A stretch of 64,000 nt of DNA from Chryseobacterium flavum (GCF_003385595.1 NZ_QNUE01000001.1:411635-475634); one strand, 5' to 3'; numbered from the stretch's first letter, positions 28,569 through 37,259 are shown. Made by a program: numbers and translations. Notes: generated by a model not told the origin, from the letters alone.

Positions 28569-29837
28569 ATGAGTAATATCTTTTTCCGAATTTACCTCGT
28601 AATGTTTGCGTTTGTCGCACAATGCCTTTTTGCACAGGAGTACCCCGGAGGTTTATCTGACGGAACTTTAGAGGTCAACGGAAACAATGTTCCTGTAAAA
28701 ATTTATTCCACCACAGAAATCGGGGATCTTAATGCATTTCCGGATCGGGGCATCAAGGATAATGTTCTGGTTATTCTTAATGAATCAAATTTTGAACCTG
28801 CTTACTACAATTACAGTATAGCCACTTTAGCCCGGTTCAAAGAGTTTAAATATCAGTTTTTCGATAAAGATTTTAAATTAATCGATTCGCCTGCTACCAG
28901 AGACAATATTTCACAGTTCAAATATGCTGTAAAATCTGACAAACCTATTGCGTCTTCTGACAAAGTAGAACTTGAAACTCCTTTTAAAATCTGGGATCCT
29001 TCCAAAGGGATCAAGTTAGGCCCAGTTACATTACATTTCTATAGCTTAATGTTTGTATTTGCATTTGGTTTCGGATATATTTTAATGACCAGAATTTTCA
29101 AAATCGACAATGTAAATCAAAAATACCTTGAGCCTCTTTTCACATGGACATTAATAGGTACAATCCTTGGTGCCAGACTGGGACACGTCATATTTTACCA
29201 ACCGGAACTTTTTAAAGAAGATTTCTGGAGTGTATTTTTACCGATCAGCACAAAAAATGGTTTAAAATTCACAGGGTTTTCAGGATTGGCCAGCCACGGA
29301 GCAACGATTGCATTGATCCTTACAACACTTTATTATTCATTCAGGATCATTAAAAAAAATCCATTCTGGGTGTATGACAGATTGGGTATTGTTGTTGCTT
29401 TAGGGGGAGCTTTTGTAAGAATGGGAAATTTTTTCAATTCTGAAATTGTAGGGAAACCTGCAGACTCCAACTCTCCGTTTGCTTTACTTTTCCCGCAGCA
29501 AAGCAGCGAATATGGTCTTACTGTTCCGCGTTACCCAAGTCAGCTTTTTGAAGCTGTAGGATATGTTGCATTATTCATTCTGCTTTGGATTCTATATAGA
29601 AAAACAAATAAAAAATACCAGCAAGGATGGTTATTTGGTTTATTTTTCATTATTCTCTGGGCAATCAGGTTCTTTGTTGAATTCCTGAAAGAGCCTCAGG
29701 GGGATGAGTTTATTCAAATCGGCAGCTTAAATACCGGACAGGTATTGTCTATTCCATTTATGATTGCAGGGGTTATCATTATGATCATCTCTAAAAAATT
29801 CAAAATTACCGAAGCTGAAAATGGTAAACCTGAATAG
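28569..29837 (+). CDS. lgt: Prolipoprotein diacylglyceryl transferase with N-terminal extracytoplasmic extension
   Basis: Transfers diacylglyceryl from phosphatidylglycerol to the lipobox cysteine of prelipoproteins in the inner membrane. 422 residues, clearly longer than the usual 260-300. Residues 1-23 look like a signal peptide (FAFVAQCLFAQ); residues about 24-150 form a hydrophilic domain of unknown function; the Lgt core begins near 155 (LGPVTLHFYSLMFVFAFGFG). The Lgt signature is GGAFVRMGNFFNSEIVG near residue 278, and the HGA loop (GLASHGATIAL) is intact. It follows yidD and ends in a very strong terminator. Confidence 0.93.
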   Translation: MSNIFFRIYLVMFAFVAQCLFAQEYPGGLSDGTLEVNGNNVPVKIYSTTEIGDLNAFPDRGIKDNVLVILNESNFEPAYYNYSIATLARFKEFKYQFFDKDFKLIDSPATRDNISQFKYAVKSDKPIASSDKVELETPFKIWDPSKGIKLGPVTLHFYSLMFVFAFGFGYILMTRIFKIDNVNQKYLEPLFTWTLIGTILGARLGHVIFYQPELFKEDFWSVFLPISTKNGLKFTGFSGLASHGATIALILTTLYYSFRIIKKNPFWVYDRLGIVVALGGAFVRMGNFFNSEIVGKPADSNSPFALLFPQQSSEYGLTVPRYPSQLFEAVGYVALFILLWILYRKTNKKYQQGWLFGLFFIILWAIRFFVEFLKEPQGDEFIQIGSLNTGQVLSIPFMIAGVIIMIISKKFKITEAENGKPE

Positions 29838-29858
29838 AAACAGATGAAAATACTGACA

Positions 29859-29897
29859 AAAAAAGAGGTGATCTCGTTTTGAGATCACCTCTTTTTT
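29859..29897. terminator. Strong terminator after lgt
   Basis: A perfect 17-bp stem: 29859-29875 with 29881-29897 and loop GTTTT, bordered by A and T runs. It serves lgt and probably also the convergent nnr gene. Confidence 0.93.
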
Positions 29898-29926
29898 GTT
29901 ACATCAAGCTTAGAGTATTATTTATA

Positions 29927-31441
29927 CTAGAAACTTTTCACTTCTTTATTTAATTCTTTAAAAACATTACCCAGCTCATCAATCACATCTGTAGGAAGCA
30001 TAGATTCTTTTGAATGCTTCCGGGCGGCAAAATCAGCAGCTTTTCCATGAAGCCACACTCCTAAAAGACATGTTTCCTCTTCTGTATATCGCTGTGCCAG
30101 CAATGAGGCCAGTATTCCGGTCAGGATATCTCCACTCCCTCCTTTGGCAAGACCGGCATTTCCATTTACATTATAGAATACGTTTCCCTCTGGGGTAACA
30201 ATTTGGCTGTGATGATCTTTCAGAACAATATAAATATGAAAAAGCTTTGCTTTTTCTTTTGCCAGCTCTAATCTTTCAAATGAGTTTCCGGTACGTCCAA
30301 ATAACCGTTCAAATTCTTTGGGATGCGGAGTAATGATTGATTTTTCCGGAATCCTTTCAATATTTTTTTTATTTTTTGAAATGATATTGAGAGCATCAGC
30401 ATCCAGGACTACCGGACCGGAATAACTTTTCAGAAATTCCAGCAATTTTTTTTCTGTATCGGGATGGGTCCCCAGACCAGGACCAATTCCACAAATCAGG
30501 TCTTTATCTATTCCGAAATTGTTTACATACTCCGTTCCTCCTTTAATAAACATCGCTTCCGGACAAGTGGTCTGTATTATTTCATAACCACATGCAGGAG
30601 CCAATGTAAAAGTAAGCCCGGCTCCGGTCTTTAGTGCTGATCTGGTGGCAAGAACAATAGCTCCGATCTTTCCATAGCTGCCACCTATCATACCAACTTT
30701 CCCATAATCTCCTTTATGAGAAAATTCCTGTCTGGGCCTGAAAATACCTTCAACAACCTCATCATCAATCACAAAATACCGGGTAGGAGTTTCTTCAAGA
30801 TATCCATGATGCAAGCTGATATCAAGAACTTCCACCTTCCCGGTATATTTACCGGCTTCGGAATGTAAAAAACTTCTTTTCCAGCACTGAAAACTCAAAG
30901 TATAATCTGCTTTCAGAATAACAGCATCACTTTCCGGAAGCCTATCTGCAAACATACCGGAAGGAATATCTATCGAAATTTTTATATTTTTTGTGGCATT
31001 TATCTGTTCAACAAGCAACCTGTATTCACCTTCCAGAGGTTTTGACAAGCCGGTACCGAAAAGAGCATCGAGGATAACAGTTTTATCATCAAAGTTATAT
31101 TCAGCGATATCATTAAATCTTCTGACAGAGATTCCTGAAATATCACGCAGTCTTTTCAAATTTACTGCTGCATCGGCTGAAAACTTGCCTTTTGGATCTG
31201 ATATAAAAACGTCAACATCAAAACCTTTCAGATACAGAATTCTTGCAATGGCAAGACCATCACCTCCATTATTACCATTCCCGCAAACTACAACCAGTCT
31301 TTTATAATTTTTACAGTTTTCAGAAATCCAGCCGGCCACTGCCGAAGCCGCTCTTTCCATCAACTGAATAGAAGAAACCGGTTCATGGGAAATTGTAAAC
31401 CGGTCCCAGTTCTTTATTTGTTCCGCAGTGAAAATTTTCAT
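29927..31441 (-). CDS. nnr: Bifunctional NAD(P)H-hydrate epimerase / ADP-dependent dehydratase
   Basis: 504 residues. It repairs hydrated NAD(P)H. The N-terminal YjeF-N epimerase (residues about 1-215) shows VVCGNGNNGGDGLAIAR near residue 49 and DALFGTGLSKPLEG. The C-terminal YjeF-C/ribokinase-like dehydratase shows GPGLGTHPDTEK, VLDADALNIIS and the NGNAGLAKGGSGDILTGILA nucleotide-binding loop near residue 427. Both domains appear complete, as in E. coli YjeF (Nnr). It is monocistronic. Confidence 0.95.
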   Translation of the reverse strand: MKIFTAEQIKNWDRFTISHEPVSSIQLMERAASAVAGWISENCKNYKRLVVVCGNGNNGGDGLAIARILYLKGFDVDVFISDPKGKFSADAAVNLKRLRDISGISVRRFNDIAEYNFDDKTVILDALFGTGLSKPLEGEYRLLVEQINATKNIKISIDIPSGMFADRLPESDAVILKADYTLSFQCWKRSFLHSEAGKYTGKVEVLDISLHHGYLEETPTRYFVIDDEVVEGIFRPRQEFSHKGDYGKVGMIGGSYGKIGAIVLATRSALKTGAGLTFTLAPACGYEIIQTTCPEAMFIKGGTEYVNNFGIDKDLICGIGPGLGTHPDTEKKLLEFLKSYSGPVVLDADALNIISKNKKNIERIPEKSIITPHPKEFERLFGRTGNSFERLELAKEKAKLFHIYIVLKDHHSQIVTPEGNVFYNVNGNAGLAKGGSGDILTGILASLLAQRYTEEETCLLGVWLHGKAADFAARKHSKESMLPTDVIDELGNVFKELNKEVKSF

Positions 31442-31625
31442 AGATCGATTAACTTTTTAAGGCAAATTACAAAAGATTTCCCATTCATAAAGTACTCTTT
31501 TATAAATAAACATGATGTCAGTCAGATAGAAAGAAAGTACTTTTTACCTAAAAATGTAAAGTGAAAAATTAATTCTTAGTGGAATAAAAACAATTAAAAG
31601 TAGTGTTTTTTACATTTTTTAATTA

Positions 31626-31633
31626 TATTTTTG
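31626..31633 (+). promoter_or_regulatory. Promoter -7 element of mscL
   Basis: TATTTTTG, an exact TAnnTTTG match, ends 27 nt before the mscL ATG. Confidence 0.5.
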
Positions 31634-31660
31634 TGTAAATACTTTAAAAAAATATAAATT

Positions 31661-32041
31661 ATGGGATTTGTTAAAGAATTTAAAGAGTTTGCCTTCAAAG
31701 GTAACGTTCTTGATCTGGCTGTTGGTGTAATCATTGGCGCAGCTTTTGGTAAAATTGTTTCCTCATTGGTTGAAGATGTCATTACTCCTCTGATTTTAAA
31801 CCCGGCATTGAAAGCAGCCGGAGCAGAAAATATCGCAAAACTTACCTGGAATGGTGTTGCCTATGGGAACTTTCTTTCAGCTGTCATCAGCTTCCTGTGT
31901 ATTGCTATGGTTTTATTCTGGATCATTAAAGGAGCCAACAGAATTAACAAAAAAGAAGATCCGGCTCCTGCAGGTCCTACAGAAGATCAGAAATTATTAG
32001 CTGAAATCCGAGATCTGTTGAAAAACAAAAATAATTTGTAA
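31661..32041 (+). CDS. mscL: Large-conductance mechanosensitive channel
   Basis: 126 residues. It releases solutes on hypo-osmotic shock through a homopentameric inner-membrane pore. The N-terminal amphipathic helix and TM1 read FKEFAFKGNVLDLAVGVIIG then GAAFGKIVSSLVEDVITP, the family signature; TM2 is FLSAVISFLCIAMVLFWII near residue 70, followed by the basic linker and C-terminal helical bundle (EDQKLLAEIRDLLK). Length is normal for the family. Promoter and terminator flank a single-gene unit. Confidence 0.97.
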   Translation: MGFVKEFKEFAFKGNVLDLAVGVIIGAAFGKIVSSLVEDVITPLILNPALKAAGAENIAKLTWNGVAYGNFLSAVISFLCIAMVLFWIIKGANRINKKEDPAPAGPTEDQKLLAEIRDLLKNKNNL

Positions 32042-32062
32042 CAAAATAATCATTTTAAATAA

Positions 32063-32089
32063 AAAAAGCACCTTCAGCAGGTGCTTTTT
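32063..32089. terminator. Bidirectional terminator between mscL and serA
   Basis: AAAAAGCACCT (32063-32073), loop TCAGC, AGGTGCTTTTT (32079-32089). A perfect 11-bp stem between convergent genes. Confidence 0.88.
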
Positions 32090-32108
32090 GTTGTTATTTT
32101 CATTTTGG

Positions 32109-33068
32109 TTACTGAATCTGTAAAATGCTTGAAATCTGTTCAGCCAAAGAAAGCCCGATACGATCCTGCGCTTCCAAGGTTGAAGCTCCTGTATGAGGAG
32201 TAAGGGATATTTTAGAATGGTTAAGGATTTCTCTGGAAGGAGTCGGTTCGTTAATGAAAACATCCAAACCTGCGAACTTCACTTTTCCTGAGTCCAAAGC
32301 ATCTATTAAAGCTGCTTCATCAATAACTCCACCTCTGGAGCAGTTAACGATTGCAACCCCATCCTTCATTATATCAAACTCATTCTTACCAATCATATAT
32401 CCGTCTTTTTGAGCCGGTACGTGAAGAGTAATGAAATCCGAATGTTTTAAAACATCCTGTAATGGTTCGGTTTCAATATCAACATTGATAAATTGATTGT
32501 TATAAAATTTAACTTTAATACTGGCTCTCCCCACATTATTATCGGCAGCTATTACTCTCATACCGAGACCAAGTGCTATTCTTGCAACTTCCTGACCTAT
32601 TCTTCCCATACCAATGATCCCGATTGTTTTTCCTCTCAATTCGATACCTGCTGCATAGGCTTTTTTAAGATTTGCAAATTCTGTATCTCCTTTTAAAGGC
32701 ATTTTTCTATTGGAATCCTGAAGAAATCTTGCGCCTGAAAATAAATGGGCAAAAACAAGCTCAGCAACTGATTCTGAGGAAGCCGAAGGTGTATTGATTA
32801 CATGTATTCCTTTTTCCCTTGCATAATCTACATCAATATTATCCATACCAACTCCTCCTCTTCCAATAATTTCAAGGGACGGGCAATGATCAATAATATC
32901 TTTCCTTACCTGTGTGGCACTCCTCACCAGCAAGGTCCGGATTTTATGTTCATTAATGTAATCCACCAAAAATTCCTGCGGAACTTTTGTTGTAATAACT
33001 TCAAAGCCTTTTTCTGTTAATGCATCAATTCCGGATTGATCCAGGCCGTCGTTTGCTAAAACTTTCAT
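32109..33068 (-). CDS. serA: D-3-phosphoglycerate dehydrogenase or related D-2-hydroxyacid dehydrogenase
   Basis: 319 residues, the short form without an ACT domain. The NAD-binding loop is GIIGMGRIGQEVAR near residue 150; catalytic arginine is in NCSRGGVIDE near residue 237, the glutamate in FINEPTPS near 266 and the histidine in LTPHTGAST near 289. The N-terminal substrate domain shows GRGGVGMDNID. It most likely oxidises 3-phosphoglycerate as the first step of serine synthesis, but other D-2-hydroxyacids cannot be excluded. serC is not adjacent in this window. Confidence 0.85.
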   Translation of the reverse strand: MKVLANDGLDQSGIDALTEKGFEVITTKVPQEFLVDYINEHKIRTLLVRSATQVRKDIIDHCPSLEIIGRGGVGMDNIDVDYAREKGIHVINTPSASSESVAELVFAHLFSGARFLQDSNRKMPLKGDTEFANLKKAYAAGIELRGKTIGIIGMGRIGQEVARIALGLGMRVIAADNNVGRASIKVKFYNNQFINVDIETEPLQDVLKHSDFITLHVPAQKDGYMIGKNEFDIMKDGVAIVNCSRGGVIDEAALIDALDSGKVKFAGLDVFINEPTPSREILNHSKISLTPHTGASTLEAQDRIGLSLAEQISSILQIQ

Positions 33069-33153
33069 AAATACAACTATATTAAAAAATGAAAGATTTA
33101 AAAATTAAGGGAGTTAACATTCCGTTTAATCTTTAAATCTTTAGATTATATCT

Positions 33154-33561
33154 TTATTCTTCGTCTTTGAATACTTCAATCGTTACCTGCTTCTCTACCA
33201 GATCAGTGAATTTACCTTTATATCTGGTAGCTCTTACCAAGTGGTTATCTATCCAGTGATAGTTTCCTCCCCTTGGCTTTCCGCAGAGTACACTATGGTA
33301 CTTGAAGCCATGCTTATCCAGCCAGTCGATTGTAATTTGTTTCAGGTTTTCGGTCCTTGAAGTAAAAAAACAAATCTGATGTCCTTCATCATACCATTTA
33401 TTAATGGTTTCCAATGCATCAGGATATGGCTCACAGGTAACCATTCTTTCAGGCTCTTCATTAGGAACGTCCTCTGTAATGGTTCCGTCTATATCAATTA
33501 AGTAATTTTTTACTCCATCCTTAAGAACAGGACTTATGTGTTCAATGTATTCTAATTCCAT
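33154..33561 (-). CDS. HAD-superfamily phosphatase
   Basis: 135 residues. Motif I is LIDIDGTITED near residue 21 (nucleophile and general-acid aspartates both present), motif II is ICFFTSRTE near residue 64, and the lysine and acidic motifs follow in GKPRGGNYHWIDNHLV. The protein is a compact HAD without a large cap, so a macromolecular or sugar-phosphate substrate is possible. It has sometimes been labelled phosphoheptose isomerase in related genomes, which the motifs do not support. It is upstream of serA on the same strand, 85 bp apart. Confidence 0.85.
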   Translation of the reverse strand: MELEYIEHISPVLKDGVKNYLIDIDGTITEDVPNEEPERMVTCEPYPDALETINKWYDEGHQICFFTSRTENLKQITIDWLDKHGFKYHSVLCGKPRGGNYHWIDNHLVRATRYKGKFTDLVEKQVTIEVFKDEE

Positions 33562-33829
33562 CAGTAATCATTAAGCAGCAAAGTTAGCGTTTTTACAACT
33601 ATCAGACCTATTAATCTTCATTTATATTAAAATTTTACTACAAAAACATGTATTTAATGAATAACATAAATAATTCGTTTGCTTTTTTGTGGTTAAAGGT
33701 TAAAAAAATTCGTTTTTAACTTATTGATGCCTAACGATTTTATCACAGCATCTAAACCATGTTTCCTGCTAATTTTGCGGTAAATACATGATGTTTATCT
33801 AAAAATTTCCAAAATACATTTATTACACT

Positions 33830-33837
33830 TACATTTG
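33830..33837 (+). promoter_or_regulatory. Promoter -7 element of idi
   Basis: TACATTTG matches TAnnTTTG and ends only 5 nt before the ATG at 33843, suggesting a leaderless or nearly leaderless mRNA. Confidence 0.5.
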
Positions 33838-33842
33838 TAGAA

Positions 33843-34352
33843 ATGGAAGAATTAGTAGTTTTAGTAAATCCTGAAGATGAAGTTTTAGGTCTGATGGAAA
33901 AACAGCAGGCACACATCAATGGTTTGCTGCATCGTGCTTTTTCTGTATTTCTGTTCAATAATAAGGGAGAAATGCTTCTTCAGAAAAGAGCTTCAGGAAA
34001 ATATCATTCTCCAAACCAGTGGACCAATGCCGTATGTTCTCACCCCAGAGAAGGGGAAACCTACATGGAGGGCGCAAAACGCAGATTGAAAGAAGAACTT
34101 GGTATAGAAGCTGAACTTTCAGAAAAATTCAGCTTTATTTATAAGGCAGATGTTGGCGGAGGGCTTTGGGAACACGAGCTTGATCATGTATTCATCGGAT
34201 TCCATGAATCGGATTTCAACTTAAATCCGGAAGAAGTGGAAGAAGTAAGATTCATATCTCCTGAGAATCTTGACAAAGAAATAGCTGAATCTCCTGAAAA
34301 TTTTACAAAATGGTTCAAAATCATTCTTGAGGAATATAAACATCATTTTTAA
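33843..34352 (+). CDS. idi: Isopentenyl-diphosphate delta-isomerase, type 1
   Basis: 169 residues. It interconverts IPP and DMAPP for isoprenoid (menaquinone, carotenoid) synthesis. Nudix-fold signatures are KYHSPNQWTNAVCSHP near residue 55, which contains the catalytic cysteine, and WEHELDHVFIGF near residue 107, which contains the catalytic glutamate; metal-binding histidines are retained. The gene is 2 bp from the following secreted-protein gene, implying one transcript with it and possibly gcvT. Confidence 0.95.
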   Translation: MEELVVLVNPEDEVLGLMEKQQAHINGLLHRAFSVFLFNNKGEMLLQKRASGKYHSPNQWTNAVCSHPREGETYMEGAKRRLKEELGIEAELSEKFSFIYKADVGGGLWEHELDHVFIGFHESDFNLNPEEVEEVRFISPENLDKEIAESPENFTKWFKIILEEYKHHF

Positions 34353-34354
34353 AG

Positions 34355-34825
34355 ATGAAAAAAGTAGTGCTTGTTCTGGCAATTTTTTCCGGGATCTTCT
34401 TTTTTGCCCAGAAAGCCAAAGCTTATGACAGTCCGAACTATTCAATTAACATTCCGGAAAACTGGAGATCTACTAATGATAGTGAGATTATCAATATTTT
34501 TCCAACCAATGAGATCGGCGCCATTACGATTTCAGAATACCATGATCTGAATCTTCCAAAAGGAGAAATGAAAAAATTCATCCTGGCCCTTTACAAGTCG
34601 GATGATCCTGAGAACAAGGTCAAAGAAAATAAAGGTAAAAAAGGATATACCGAATATTTTTACGAATATTTTGATGAAAAAGAAAAGCTGTTCTGGATTA
34701 CCAGAGCTTTTCAGAAGGAAAAAGATCTGTATCTGGTTACCATCAATTGTGGTCAGAAGTTCTGGAATGGAAACTATATGACCCTTTTTAAAGAGACTTT
34801 CAACAGTTTTAAAATAAAGAAATAA
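34355..34825 (+). CDS. Secreted PsbP/DUF1795-like protein
   Basis: 156 residues with a signal peptide (LAIFSGIFFFAQ). The mature part has the pattern SPNYSINIPENWRSTND, then ITISEYHDL and FWITRAFQKEKDLYLVT, reminiscent of the Mog1/PsbP-like fold in which a short sequence precedes five antiparallel strands. No active-site motif is visible. It is translationally close to idi (2 bp) and 9 bp before gcvT, so it belongs to that operon. Function unknown. Confidence 0.72.
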   Translation: MKKVVLVLAIFSGIFFFAQKAKAYDSPNYSINIPENWRSTNDSEIINIFPTNEIGAITISEYHDLNLPKGEMKKFILALYKSDDPENKVKENKGKKGYTEYFYEYFDEKEKLFWITRAFQKEKDLYLVTINCGQKFWNGNYMTLFKETFNSFKIKK

Positions 34826-34834
34826 AAATTAAAT

Positions 34835-35911
34835 ATGAAGAAAACAGCCTTGTACGACAAACATGTTTCTTTAGGAGCGAAAATCGTACCTTTTGCAGGT
34901 TTTGAAATGCCTGTACAATATTCAGGAGTAACTGAAGAGCATTTTGCAGTAAGAGAAAAAGCAGGATTGTTCGATGTTTCCCACATGGGACAATTTTTTA
35001 TCGAAGGTCCCGGTTCAAAAGATCTTCTACAATTCGTAACTACCAATAATGTAGACACCCTTGAAAACGGAAAAGCACAATACTCATGCCTTCCGAATGA
35101 AAATGGAGGGATTGTGGATGACCTTATTGTTTACAAAATGGATGATGATAAGTATTTTGTAGTTGTAAATGCTTCAAATATTGAAAAAGACTGGAACCAT
35201 ATTTCAAAATATAACAGTTTCGGGGCTAAAATGACTAATGCTTCTGATGAAATGTCGTTATTGGCAGTTCAGGGGCCTAAAGCAACAGAAATTCTTCAGA
35301 AACTTACTGATGTTAATCTTTCTGAAATTCCATACTATCATTTTACAGTAGGAAGCGTTGCCGGAGTGGATGATGTGATCATTTCCAATACAGGATACAC
35401 AGGAAGCGGAGGTTTTGAGATTTATTTCAGAAACGAGAGTGCGGAAAAACTGTGGGATGAAGTAATGAAAGCTGGTGAAGCCGAAGGAATCATTCCTTGC
35501 GGGCTGGCTGCCAGAGATACTTTAAGGCTGGAAAAGGGATTCTGCCTGTACGGAAATGATATTGATGATACTACTTCTCCAATCGAAGCCGGTTTAGGAT
35601 GGATTACAAAGTTTGATAAAGATTTTGTTTCCAAAGAAGTCTTCGCAAAACAAAAAGAAGAAGGTGTCAACAGAAAACTGGTAGGTTTTGAACTTCAGGA
35701 TAAAGGAGTTCCAAGACATGATTACCCGGTTGTAGATGCTGAGGGTAATGTAATTGGAAAAGTAACTTCAGGAACACAGTCTCCGATGAAAAAAATCGGT
35801 CTGGGACTTGCCTATGTAGACAAGCCTCATTTTAAATTAGGTTCTGAAATTTTTATTCAGGTCAGAAACAAAAATATTCCTGCAAAAGTAGTTAAAGCTC
35901 CTTTTGTATAA
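34835..35911 (+). CDS. gcvT: Glycine cleavage system T protein (aminomethyltransferase)
   Basis: 358 residues. It transfers the methylene group from the aminomethyl-lipoyl H protein to tetrahydrofolate. Family signatures: MPVQYSGVTEEHFAVREKAG, LFDVSHMGQ near residue 45, ISNTGYTGSGGFEIYF near residue 188 with the folate-binding glutamate, and ARDTLRLEKGF near residue 226. Length is normal. The gcvH and gcvP genes are not nearby. It ends the idi-secreted protein-gcvT run with a terminator. Confidence 0.95.
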   Translation: MKKTALYDKHVSLGAKIVPFAGFEMPVQYSGVTEEHFAVREKAGLFDVSHMGQFFIEGPGSKDLLQFVTTNNVDTLENGKAQYSCLPNENGGIVDDLIVYKMDDDKYFVVVNASNIEKDWNHISKYNSFGAKMTNASDEMSLLAVQGPKATEILQKLTDVNLSEIPYYHFTVGSVAGVDDVIISNTGYTGSGGFEIYFRNESAEKLWDEVMKAGEAEGIIPCGLAARDTLRLEKGFCLYGNDIDDTTSPIEAGLGWITKFDKDFVSKEVFAKQKEEGVNRKLVGFELQDKGVPRHDYPVVDAEGNVIGKVTSGTQSPMKKIGLGLAYVDKPHFKLGSEIFIQVRNKNIPAKVVKAPFV

Positions 35912-35928
35912 TGATTCAAAAATATCTG

Positions 35929-35961
35929 AAAACGGATGTCTTACTCAGGCATCCGTTTTTT
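35929..35961 (+). terminator. Terminator after gcvT
   Basis: AAAACGGATG (35929-35938) and CATCCGTTTT (35950-35959), 10-bp perfect stem with an 11-nt loop and T run. It also suits the convergent DoxX gene. Confidence 0.85.
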
Positions 35962-35964
35962 CAT

Positions 35965-36429
35965 TTATTTCAATCTGTCTGGAAGCCGGATGCATGAAAA
36001 ATAAATCCAGCCAATAAAAAATAGCTGCAGAGGAATTCTGTACCATAAATACCAGGGACCATTTCCCGTAAAATCAGCAGTTTTCATATTGATATGTTCA
36101 ACAGCAGCATGAATATTGGCAGGAAGTATCAGAATAAAAAACAAAATCAGTAACCATCCGGCAGTTTTTTGCCATCCCGGTATCAGTAAAACAATTGCTC
36201 CTGTGATTTCCAGAATCCCTGTAATATAAACAATCTCTTTTCTAACGGGTATAAATTTAGGGATCATCAGGGTCATTCCCTGAGCATATACAAAGTGGGC
36301 AATTCCGGCGGCTACAAGCATCACCGCCATAGCAATCCGTGCTGAAAGAGCATACTCGTACTTTTTACGTAACAGCTTAAAAGTGACCATAGAGATGATC
36401 AGGACAATGGGTAAAATAGCTTCAGGCAT
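35965..36429 (-). CDS. DoxX-like membrane protein
   Basis: 154 residues with four or five hydrophobic segments. ARIAMAVMLVAAGIAHFVY and FIPVRKEIVYITGILEITGA follow the DoxX/DoxD-like pattern, with the histidine in TM1 or TM2. These are inner-membrane proteins of poorly defined, possibly quinone-linked, function. The downstream position after a Crp-like regulator gene (53 bp apart, same strand) suggests control by it. Confidence 0.8.
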   Translation of the reverse strand: MPEAILPIVLIISMVTFKLLRKKYEYALSARIAMAVMLVAAGIAHFVYAQGMTLMIPKFIPVRKEIVYITGILEITGAIVLLIPGWQKTAGWLLILFFILILPANIHAAVEHINMKTADFTGNGPWYLWYRIPLQLFFIGWIYFSCIRLPDRLK

Positions 36430-36482
36430 TTCTTTTTTTTACAAAATTCTGCCATTAACTTTTACAAAACAATGAACCCGGG

Positions 36483-37046
36483 TTAAGAAATTCTGCGTCT
36501 TATCCTGCTGAGAGCTTGTGGGGTAATGCCAATATAGGAAGCTATATATTTCAAAGGAATATTTTTTAAAAGATCCGGCTGTTCTGAAAATAAGGCAAGG
36601 TATCGTTCTTCAGCCGTTTGGGTCAGCAAAGATAGTTCTCTTCTGAAATTACTAAGATAAAGTTTTTCGCTGGCTAATCTTCCGATCCTGTCTCCTATTT
36701 CCGTTTCATCATAAATTATGTTAAGATCCTGATGCGAAATGCGCCAAAGTACAGTATCTTCAAGAGCCTGAATCTGATAATTGCATGGGTTTCTGGTAAG
36801 AAAAGAATCGTAGGCACTCACAAACTCACCGGCAAAAGAAAATGAAAATGTAAAATCTTCTTCTCCGGGGATATAAAACCTTACACTTCCCTTTTCAATA
36901 AAGGAAAGATAATTTTCTTTTTGCCCGGTGTTAATAAGATATTGTTTCTTTGAAAACTTCTGCTGTTCGAGTTTCGAAGAAAACCTTTCCCAATCCCGAT
37001 CAGACATAACTACAGATTTTTCAAAATAATTCCGGATCTCTTCCAT
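36483..37046 (-). CDS. Crp/Fnr-family transcriptional regulator
   Basis: 187 residues from the ATG at 37046 (MEEIRNYFEKSVVMSD). The longer frame to 37103 runs through the terminator of the upstream peptide gene, so it was rejected. The cNMP-binding fold is seen as FIEKGSVRFYIPGEEDFTFS near residue 50; the C-terminal helix-turn-helix reads LKYIASYIGITPQALSRIRR. The usual phosphate-binding cassette is degenerate, as in many flavobacterial members. It probably controls the DoxX-like gene directly downstream, though this is only positional evidence. Confidence 0.88.
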   Translation of the reverse strand: MEEIRNYFEKSVVMSDRDWERFSSKLEQQKFSKKQYLINTGQKENYLSFIEKGSVRFYIPGEEDFTFSFSFAGEFVSAYDSFLTRNPCNYQIQALEDTVLWRISHQDLNIIYDETEIGDRIGRLASEKLYLSNFRRELSLLTQTAEERYLALFSEQPDLLKNIPLKYIASYIGITPQALSRIRRRIS

Positions 37047-37073
37047 AAAGAATTTATATAATTGAAAGATAAC

Positions 37074-37100
37074 AAAAAAGAGACTGTCTCCCAGTCTCTT
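37074..37100 (-). terminator. Terminator of the 28-residue peptide gene
   Basis: Perfect 9-bp stem AAGAGACTG/CAGTCTCTT (37078-37086 and 37092-37100) with a 5-nt loop; on the minus strand it is followed by a six-T run. It begins at the stop codon of the peptide gene. Confidence 0.85.
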
Positions 37101-37186
37101 CAAGGGTTTAAGAAAGCAAGTCCTCCATTAATTTTTTTCAATGTTGTTCTGTTCAGATTTTTCGTTTTTAAAAAGTTTGTTTTCAT
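37100..37186 (-). CDS. 28-residue double-glycine leader-like peptide
   Basis: A short open frame from ATG at 37186 to TGA at 37100-37102 encoding a basic peptide whose middle reads LKKINGGLAFLNP. The INGG segment resembles the GG cleavage site of Bacteroidota bacteriocin-like leader peptides, for example the two Cys-rich peptides at 42.8 and 43.3 kb, but only six residues follow the GG. It has its own -7 element (TATCTTTG, minus strand, 37216-37209) and an excellent terminator right after the stop, which together argue that it is real. A remnant leader or a signal peptide are both possible. Confidence 0.6.
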   Translation of the reverse strand: MKTNFLKTKNLNRTTLKKINGGLAFLNP

Positions 37187-37208
37187 ATTATTCTTTTTTT
37201 GGTTAAAA

Positions 37209-37216
37209 CAAAGATA
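37209..37216 (-). promoter_or_regulatory. Promoter -7 element of the 28-residue peptide gene
   Basis: Minus strand TATCTTTG, exact TAnnTTTG match, 22 nt before the ATG at 37186. Confidence 0.5.
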
Positions 37217-37259
37217 AAGAGAAAAATAAATTTTTAAAAACCAATCTATTATAAATCAG

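Noticed and set aside
33154..33561. Phosphoheptose isomerase for the HAD gene
   Set aside because: The sequence has HAD motifs (DIDGT, TSR) and no SIS domain.
37047..37103. N-terminal extension of the Crp-like regulator to 37103
   Set aside because: The extra codons run through the terminator of the small peptide gene.
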